Below, piece by piece: positions 7,191 to 12,155 of a stretch of DNA of 12,155 nucleotides. The stretch's first letter is position 1; every line of letters starts with the position of its first letter. The notes beneath the pieces were generated by a model. It was not told where the DNA came from. It ran no database searches and worked only from the letters and a program-made list of their open reading frames with translations. Made by a program: the position numbers and the translations under genes. The stretch comes from Syntrophobacteria bacterium (GTDB lineage: Bacteria > Desulfobacterota > Syntrophobacteria > JARFUL01), in assembly GCA_029289015.1 (NCBI GenBank), contig JARFUL010000267.1:1-12155 (forward strand), written 5' to 3'.

Positions 7191-9263
7191 TCAGGTTATG
7201 AGCACCAGCAGATAAAGAACAAAAAGGCCCAGCACCACTGAGTAGAGGTAGTGATTCACCTTGCCGGTGGTGAGCCTTCTCGTGTGATAACCCCAGTACT
7301 TCACCGCGTCCGCTATGGCGTTGACCAGGCCGTCCACCACCTTGAGGTCCTCCCAGCCTATCCCTGCTGAGATTCTCTCGGTGGCCCTGGCCAACGCGTT
7401 GACCACCCAGTCGATGACCCCCAGGTCGAACCGGCCGGTCCCCCTGGAGATGGCGATCACCGGCCTCACGAACAACCTGTCGTAGGCCTCGTCCACGTAG
7501 TACTTGTTGTAGACCACGGCATGAAGATTCTTGAACCTCTCCCTAAGTGCGCCCGGCAGTTCGGGCCTTTTATGGTAGAGATACCAGCCGAGATAGATGC
7601 CCGCCGCGGCCGCGGCCACGGAGACTGCCATGAGCCCAAGCTCCAGCGCGGCTGAATGCGAGCCGTGGGATGCTGCGCCTCCCTTGAGCGCTACAACCGG
7701 CTCGAGGAAGCCGCCGATAAGGTTGGGCAGATGGGTGACAGCGGGAAGACCGATGAACCCCCCCACCGCTGAGAGCACAGCCAGTATCACAAGCGGCCCG
7801 GTCATGGTGCGGGGCGACTCGTGGAGCTTCTCCTCGGCGCTCTCGCCTCCCCTGAACTCGCCGAAGAACGTCACGATCACCAGCCTGGTCATGTAGAACG
7901 CGGTGAGCCCTGCCCCCATAAGGCCCACCAACCAGAGGAGCTTACCCAACCCGGGAGCTGCAAGGTGCGCGTTGAACGTGCTGAAGAGGATCTCGTCCTT
8001 GCTGAAAAACCCGGCGAATGGAGGGATCCCCGCTATGGCCAAGAACGCGACCATAAAGGTGAAAAAAGTTGCGGGCATGTGGGCTCTTAGGCCCCCCATC
8101 TTGCGGATGTCGTTGGTGTGGGCCGCATGGATGAGAGAGCCCGCGCCCAAAAACAAAAGCGCCTTGAAAAACGCGTGGGTCACCAGGTGGAAGATCCCCG
8201 CCGCGAACGCGGAAACCCCGACACCCAAAAACATGTAGCCGAGCTGGCTGATGGTGGAGTAGGCCAGCACCTTCTTTATGTCGTTTTGGGTGATCGCGAT
8301 ACTCGCGGCGTAGAGCGCGGTGAGCGCGCCCACTGTCGCGACCACGCTTAAAGCTACTGGCGAGAGAAGGTAGAGGAAGTTGAGCCTGACGATCATGAAC
8401 ACGCCCGCGGTTACCATGGTGGCCGCGTGTATCAGGGCCGACACCGGCGTGGGGCCGGCCATCGCGTCGGGTAGCCATACATAAAGCGGTATCTGGGCCG
8501 ACTTGCCCGTCGCGCCCATGAAAAGAGCGAGGCAGATGATGGTGGGCACGGAGAGGCCCAGGATGGGCTCCGCGTCAAGGAGCAGCGGGGCCGCTCCCTT
8601 TAGCTCCCCGTAGCTCAGCGAGCCAACCGCTTGGCCGGAGGAGACGTAAAGTGTCCAAAATAGGAGCATGAGCCCCACGAAGAAGCCGAAGTCCCCAACC
8701 CGGTTGGCGATGAAGGCCTTCATGCCGGCTCTTGCGTTGTCCAGCTCCGAGAACCAGAACCCTATGAGCAGGTAGGAGCAGAGCCCTACCCCCTCCCACC
8801 CCACGAACATGAGAAGCAGGTTGTCCGCGAGCACCAGAACGAGCATGGAGAAGGTGAACAGGTTGAGGTACGCGAAGTAGCGGGCGCGGCCCGGGTCGCC
8901 GTGCATGTAGCCCACGGAGTAGACGTGGATGAAGAAGCCCACCCCGGTGACCACCAGGCACATGACCGAGGATAAGGGGTCCAGGAGGAACGCGACGTTG
9001 ATATGGAAGGAGCCGGTCTGGCCGGCTATGAGGATCCACTGGTAGAGAACCGAGACGACGCGGCGGGCCTCCGGCGACTTGATGGATACAAGAGCTAAAA
9101 AGCCTGCGACCGAAAGGACGAAGGAGCCCAGCACGGACCCAAGGGCTATGAGATGGACCGCTCTCAGGCCCAGCCTCCTGCCCAATATTCCGTTTATCGC
9201 TGCGCCGGCAAAAGGCAAAAGCGGGATGAGGAATAGATAGTCTTTAAAAGTCGTCGGGTCCAT
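7191..9263 (-). CDS. nuoL: NADH-quinone oxidoreductase subunit L
   Basis: This 690-residue distal antiporter-like subunit of complex I carries the long lateral helix along the membrane arm. The proton-path residues are present: E157 in WEGVGLCSYLLIGFW, D191 in NRVGDFGF, K254 in GKSAQIPLYVWLPDAMAGPT, H279 in ALIHAATM, H363 and K367 in THAFFKALLF, and K422 in FFSKDEILF. The C-terminal part has the usual NKYYVDEAYDRLFVRP block (about 582-597), followed by the lateral helix and an anchor helix ending TTGKVNHYLYSVVLGLF. It is about 75 residues longer than E. coli NuoL (613), within the range of many bacterial NuoL proteins. The extra length lies mostly in the hydrophilic and extra-helix part of about 470-570. 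The start is ATG 9261-9263 with AGGAGA 4 nt upstream, 21 nt after nuoK. Confidence 0.97.
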   Translation of the reverse strand: MDPTTFKDYLFLIPLLPFAGAAINGILGRRLGLRAVHLIALGSVLGSFVLSVAGFLALVSIKSPEARRVVSVLYQWILIAGQTGSFHINVAFLLDPLSSVMCLVVTGVGFFIHVYSVGYMHGDPGRARYFAYLNLFTFSMLVLVLADNLLLMFVGWEGVGLCSYLLIGFWFSELDNARAGMKAFIANRVGDFGFFVGLMLLFWTLYVSSGQAVGSLSYGELKGAAPLLLDAEPILGLSVPTIICLALFMGATGKSAQIPLYVWLPDAMAGPTPVSALIHAATMVTAGVFMIVRLNFLYLLSPVALSVVATVGALTALYAASIAITQNDIKKVLAYSTISQLGYMFLGVGVSAFAAGIFHLVTHAFFKALLFLGAGSLIHAAHTNDIRKMGGLRAHMPATFFTFMVAFLAIAGIPPFAGFFSKDEILFSTFNAHLAAPGLGKLLWLVGLMGAGLTAFYMTRLVIVTFFGEFRGGESAEEKLHESPRTMTGPLVILAVLSAVGGFIGLPAVTHLPNLIGGFLEPVVALKGGAASHGSHSAALELGLMAVSVAAAAAGIYLGWYLYHKRPELPGALRERFKNLHAVVYNKYYVDEAYDRLFVRPVIAISRGTGRFDLGVIDWVVNALARATERISAGIGWEDLKVVDGLVNAIADAVKYWGYHTRRLTTGKVNHYLYSVVLGLFVLYLLVLIT

Positions 9264-9284
9264 GATCTCCTAAAGGCTTTGGTG

Positions 9285-9602
9285 CTACCATTTCAACTCG
9301 TCGAAGTCCTCGACGTGGATCGTCTTCTTGGTGGAGTAAAGCGACAGAACAATGGCCAGCGCGATCACGATCTCCGCCGCGGAGATGACGATGATGAACA
9401 GCGTGAACACATGGCCGCTTATATGGTTTTGGGTCTGGACGAACCGGGAGAAGGCCACGAAGTTGAGCCCCGCCGCGTTGAGGATGAGCTCTATGCCCAT
9501 AATGATCGCAACTGTGTTCCTTCTCGTGAGCACGGTGAAGATGCCCAGGCAGAAGAGGACGCCGGAGACCAAAAGAAAGTTTTCCAGGCTGTAGGCGAGC
9601 AT
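9285..9602 (-). CDS. nuoK: NADH-quinone oxidoreductase subunit K
   Basis: This 105-residue, three-helix membrane subunit of complex I is the MrpC-like partner that links the quinone-site end of the arm to NuoN. The two membrane glutamates needed for proton transfer are present: E38 in IIMGIELILNAAGLNFVAFS and E77 in VISAAEIVIALAI, equivalent to E36 and E72 of E. coli NuoK. The length is typical of the family (about 100). The start ATG 9600-9602 lies 1 nt after the nuoJ stop, with AAGGAG 6-7 nt upstream inside the end of nuoJ, so translation is likely coupled. Confidence 0.97.
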   Translation of the reverse strand: MLAYSLENFLLVSGVLFCLGIFTVLTRRNTVAIIMGIELILNAAGLNFVAFSRFVQTQNHISGHVFTLFIIVISAAEIVIALAIVLSLYSTKKTIHVEDFDELKW

Positions 9603-9603
9603 G

Positions 9604-10104
9604 TCACTCCTTCCTGACCGACTGGCGCACTATGAGCGCCGCGCCCACCAAAACCGCAAGAAGAAGCACGGACGCGACCTCGAAGGGTATGAGGTATTTG
9701 CCCAAAAGGAGGTTGCCTATCTCCGAAGTTGTGGGCACAGGTTCCGGGAGTTCGGTCAGCTTGGGCCACGCGGTCTTATACACGGCCACCATGAACCCTC
9801 CGAAGACCAAGACCGACAATACCGCGCCCGCAAAACGGCCCGGCAGGCGGGTGGAGATATGTTCCATCTGTGCGCGCTGGGTCATCATCACGCCGAAGAT
9901 GATGAGCACCAGGATGCCGCTTATGTAGACCAAGACCTGGAGAACGCCGAGGAAGTCGGCTCCCAGAAGGACGTAGAGCCCCGCGACCCCGAAGAAGGTG
10001 AAGAAGAGCGAGAACGCGGCGTGCACTATGTTGCTGGAGAGCGCCACCCAGAAGGAGGGGATAAGGGTGATGATCACGAAGACGTTGAACGCGAAGTTCT
10101 TCAT
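9604..10104 (-). CDS. nuoJ: NADH-quinone oxidoreductase subunit J
   Basis: This 166-residue complex I membrane subunit has five hydrophobic segments. Helix 3 carries the conserved GADFLGVLQVLVYISGILVL pattern with the tyrosine (Y60) near the pi-bulge, a site linked to the coupling of quinone chemistry to proton pumping. The start used is ATG 10102-10104, which overlaps the nuoI stop as ATGA and has GGAGG 4 nt upstream. An upstream TTG at 10123-10125 is in frame, but it would translate through the ribosome-binding site and into the nuoI 3' end, so I reject it. The region of about 111-133 is a hydrophilic loop between helices 4 and 5. The length is close to E. coli NuoJ (184). Confidence 0.96.
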   Translation of the reverse strand: MKNFAFNVFVIITLIPSFWVALSSNIVHAAFSLFFTFFGVAGLYVLLGADFLGVLQVLVYISGILVLIIFGVMMTQRAQMEHISTRLPGRFAGAVLSVLVFGGFMVAVYKTAWPKLTELPEPVPTTSEIGNLLLGKYLIPFEVASVLLLAVLVGAALIVRQSVRKE

Positions 10105-10760
10105 TTTGCCTCCTTTATTTCCCAAGCGATTTCACCGGCACCGCTCGCCCTCTTCTTCTCAGCTTTGGCGGCCTCCCTCTTGAGCCGGTATTCAGCCGCG
10201 AGCCTCAGAACCTCCTCCCTGTGTTCCTCGGAGACGAACTCCCTAATCATGTCGCGCCAGTCAAAGGATGCGCCCTCGAACTCCCGGGTGAAGTGGAGCG
10301 CGTCGAACTTGCAGGCCTCCACGCACAGGCCGCAGTAGATGCACTTTCCAAAGTCCACGCTGAAGATAATGGGCGCCTTCCCCTTGCGTCCCTCGATTTT
10401 TACCCCTTCCACATGGATAACGTCGATGGGGCATATTCTGATGCACTCGTTACAAACGGTGCAGTTTGGCTCCACGTAGCCCAGAAAGCCCCGGTATCTA
10501 TCGGAGAGGCTTTTCTTGAGAGGGCCTCGGTAGTCCTGGTTCGCGCCCATGAGCGGCTCGAAGGGAGGGTCTTTGAACCCTTCGGGGAACAGGACCTCGT
10601 CGGTCCTTCGCCCCTCGGTGACGTCGAAGGAGGGGTACTGGATGGTTATCTTTCCCTCAAAGAGCGCGGTCTTGAAGGTGATCCACATGCCCATGAGGAT
10701 CGTGGTGACGGACTCATAGATGTTCAAGAAGTACTGTCCGACCTTGCTCGCTGCCGACAT
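10101..10760 (-). CDS. nuoI: NADH-quinone oxidoreductase subunit I (two 4Fe-4S ferredoxin-type)
   Basis: This is a 219-residue peripheral Fe-S subunit of complex I that carries clusters N6a and N6b and passes electrons toward N2 and quinone. The cysteine motifs are CTVCNECIRICP (C100, 103, 106, 110) and CIYCGLCVEAC (C140, 143, 146, 150). The conserved RYRG lies just before (89-92, with G91), and the second motif is followed by KFDALHFTREFE. The usual proline after the last cysteine of the second motif is replaced by K151. The first 38 residues carry the amphipathic membrane-contact helices, and about 40-88 is an extra segment compared with short NuoI proteins. I prefer ATG 10758-10760, which has AGGTGG at a suitable distance; GTG at 10770-10772 would add four residues (VDGK). 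It begins 16 nt after the nuoH stop and overlaps nuoJ by 4 nt. Confidence 0.95.
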   Translation of the reverse strand: MSAASKVGQYFLNIYESVTTILMGMWITFKTALFEGKITIQYPSFDVTEGRRTDEVLFPEGFKDPPFEPLMGANQDYRGPLKKSLSDRYRGFLGYVEPNCTVCNECIRICPIDVIHVEGVKIEGRKGKAPIIFSVDFGKCIYCGLCVEACKFDALHFTREFEGASFDWRDMIREFVSEEHREEVLRLAAEYRLKREAAKAEKKRASGAGEIAWEIKEAK

Positions 10761-10776
10761 TTTCCCGTCCACCTGC

Positions 10777-12123
10777 TTAGATGCCCCCTCCAGATATCAC
10801 CATCCACACCGCCTGGCCTATGAAGCAGAAGAACGCGATGGGTATCAGGTACTTCCAGCAGACCCCCATGAGCTGGTCCACCCTGAGGCGGGGCAGGGTC
10901 CACCGCCACCAAAGGATCACGAAGCACAGGATCATGGACTTGGTGAAGAAGACCAGGAAGGGGAGGAGGTGCGCGAAGAAAGCGCTGTATATGGAAGGCA
11001 AGAGGGATCTCAGCGGTAGATGCGCGACCCCGCCCAGGGAGAGCCCCAAAAACCCCGCGGCCAGAAGCAGGGCCTCGCTGTTTATCCTCACGTGGCGGCT
11101 CCCGATGAATTCCCTCTTCAGGGAAAAGTCCCTTATGAAGCCCAAGAGGCAGTATACACCCGCGGCCGCCTGGGCCGCGGCTACGGCCAGTATCACCCCC
11201 AGGGGGAGGGGGCCCGTCAGGTATTGGCCTACCCTTTGGCCCAGGGGAGCCAGGGTCTCCACATTGTCCACCAGGGGCACGTGCCAGCCCCCCAAGAAAC
11301 AGGTGACCGCTATCGCGCTGACCACGTAGATGTTCCCGAACTCCGCGGCGAAGAACGCGCCGAACCGCATCGCGGAGTACTCTATGTTGTACCCGGCCAC
11401 AAGCTCGGACTCTGCCTCCGGGATGTCGAAGGGTATGCGGTTGATCTCCGCGACGGAGGAGATGAAGTAGATGAAGAACGCGATGAACGCGAAGGGGGAC
11501 GCGAATATGTGCCAGTTGAGCAGTCCGCCGGCCTGGGCCCGGATGATGCCCTGGATGGACATGGTTCCCGCCAAGAGCACCACCAGGAGGATGGCGAGGC
11601 CGTAGGGTATCTCGTAGCTCACGATCTGGGCCACGGACCGCATTCCGCCCAAAAGGGCCCACTTGTTGTTGGAGGCCCAGCCCGCCATGAGAAGGCCGAT
11701 GACGGTGAACGCGCCGGTGGCCATCAGGTAGAATACCCCCACGTTGAGGTCTGAGATGATGAGCTTGGGCCCGAAGGGGATGGCCACGAAGGAGAGCGCC
11801 GCGCCCAGAAGGCACGGGTAGGGCGCGAACCTGAAGAAGGGCTTGTCTGCAGCCGCGGGTATGATGTCCTCCTTGAGGACCAGCTTCACCCCGTCTGCGA
11901 CGAACTGCGCCAGGCCGTAGGGCCCCACCCGGTTGGGCCCCCTTCTCGAGTTGGTCCACCCCGCGACCTTGCGCTCAAGGAAGGTGAAAAAGCCGCCCAT
12001 GAGCCCGAAGAAGTTCAGGACCAAAAAGGCTGAGGCCAGCATGACCAGCGCGGCCGTGAGGCCGTAGCCCAGCCTCCCAAAGAGCGCTACCTCGGCTACG
12101 AGATGGTTGATAAGGGATTCCAT
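10777..12123 (-). CDS. nuoH: NADH-quinone oxidoreductase subunit H (with internal insertion)
   Basis: This is the membrane subunit that forms the quinone entry tunnel and anchors the peripheral arm. It has the hallmark blocks FLERKVAGWTNSRRGPNRVGP (49-69, one residue short of the full block quoted here), GWASNNKWALLGGMRSVAQ, SYEIP with E171, and the acidic loop AEINRIPFDIPEAESELVAGY with E226, D233, E236, E238 and E240. Family members usually have 320-350 residues; this one has 448. The extra stretch of about 105 residues (about 283-390) lies between the conserved FLGGWHVP and the final conserved TKSMILCFVILWWRWTLPR block, and is itself hydrophobic in two or three places. The start is ATG 12121-12123, 1 nt after the preceding stop. 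GGAG about 13 nt upstream is a distant ribosome-binding site, so coupling to the upstream gene is likely. Confidence 0.96.
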   Translation of the reverse strand: MESLINHLVAEVALFGRLGYGLTAALVMLASAFLVLNFFGLMGGFFTFLERKVAGWTNSRRGPNRVGPYGLAQFVADGVKLVLKEDIIPAAADKPFFRFAPYPCLLGAALSFVAIPFGPKLIISDLNVGVFYLMATGAFTVIGLLMAGWASNNKWALLGGMRSVAQIVSYEIPYGLAILLVVLLAGTMSIQGIIRAQAGGLLNWHIFASPFAFIAFFIYFISSVAEINRIPFDIPEAESELVAGYNIEYSAMRFGAFFAAEFGNIYVVSAIAVTCFLGGWHVPLVDNVETLAPLGQRVGQYLTGPLPLGVILAVAAAQAAAGVYCLLGFIRDFSLKREFIGSRHVRINSEALLLAAGFLGLSLGGVAHLPLRSLLPSIYSAFFAHLLPFLVFFTKSMILCFVILWWRWTLPRLRVDQLMGVCWKYLIPIAFFCFIGQAVWMVISGGGI

Positions 12124-12124
12124 G

Positions 12125-12155
12125 CTACCTGTCTATCTCCGGCGCGATCACGTCC
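12125..12155 (-). CDS. nuoD: C-terminal end of NADH-quinone oxidoreductase subunit D (partial)
   Basis: Only the last nine codons and a TAG stop (12125-12127) are in the window; the gene continues beyond the right edge. The peptide DVIAPEIDR has the shape of the NuoD C-terminus, which in this family ends in a short acidic block finishing with -DR (for example patterns like 'D.v.gevDR'). NuoG, which precedes nuoH in the 14-gene operons, does not end this way. One nt separates the stop from the nuoH ATG. The call rests on nine residues plus gene order, so it is probable but not certain. Confidence 0.6.
   Translation of the reverse strand, partial: DVIAPEIDR

Noticed and set aside
9601..10338. 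A 245-codon plus-strand frame opposite nuoJ and nuoI, and similar plus-strand frames at 2013-2699, 4638-5231 and 11020-11754.
   Set aside because: They are rich in Asp, Glu, Gly, His and Arg, lack domains and ribosome-binding sites, and mirror conserved genes on the other strand.
10724..11959. A 411-codon minus-strand frame across nuoH and the start of nuoI.
   Set aside because: It is the alternate frame of nuoH, with a low-complexity Gly/Arg/Pro-rich translation typical of a shifted GC-rich gene. nuoH itself has all family motifs.

Overview
The window looks like a chromosomal stretch of an anaerobic, GC-rich bacterium, most likely a deltaproteobacterium (Desulfobacterota). This rests on three things: a tightly packed nuo operon that appears to lack the NADH-input module, an oxalate/formate-antiporter-type MFS carrier, and a relic of a Ni-CO dehydrogenase gene. 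The placement is an inference from gene content and protein character, not from a marker gene.

Left part (1-2010, + strand). A small SmpA/OmlA-like lipoprotein (278-571) is followed by a 367-bp gap and then a membrane-anchored PIN-TRAM protein of the YacL type (939-1949), which ends at a near-perfect intrinsic terminator (1976-2007). The gap is not empty: about 602-736 encodes an isolated, unmistakable piece of the catalytic CO dehydrogenase CooS, with no start and no rest of the gene.

Middle (2037-4130). A convergent minus-strand MFS transporter of the OFA family has a very strong Shine-Dalgarno sequence. Upstream of it lies an 813-bp, more AT-rich region with no convincing gene. It contains a minus-strand sigma70-like promoter (3836-3864) and, about 155 nt further on, a minus-strand hairpin followed by four T. 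Together these could delimit a small RNA, or a regulated leader of the transporter gene.

Right part (4131-12155, minus strand). The membrane arm of respiratory complex I is encoded in the order nuoD(3' end)-H-I-J-K-L-M-N, with overlaps or gaps of 1 to 49 nt, so it is one operon transcribed right to left. NuoH and NuoI form the quinone site and the connection to the Fe-S chain, NuoA/J/K (A is outside the window) link to the antiporter-like subunits, and NuoL, M and N carry the proton channels. All charged residues known to be essential for proton translocation are present in L, M, N and K. The codons just before nuoH read as the C-terminus of NuoD, not NuoG. This implies an 11-subunit nuoABCDHIJKLMN-type operon whose electron donor (ferredoxin or another carrier) is not obvious. 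NuoH is about 105 residues longer than usual, because of an internal insertion, and NuoI has an extra segment before its first Fe-S motif.

I found no tRNA, rRNA, CRISPR array, insertion sequence or attachment site. I do not see a complete new defence or mobile system here. The items most worth following up are the CooS relic, the EFG-less complex I with its modified NuoH/NuoI, and the promoter-terminator pair in the 813-bp gap.
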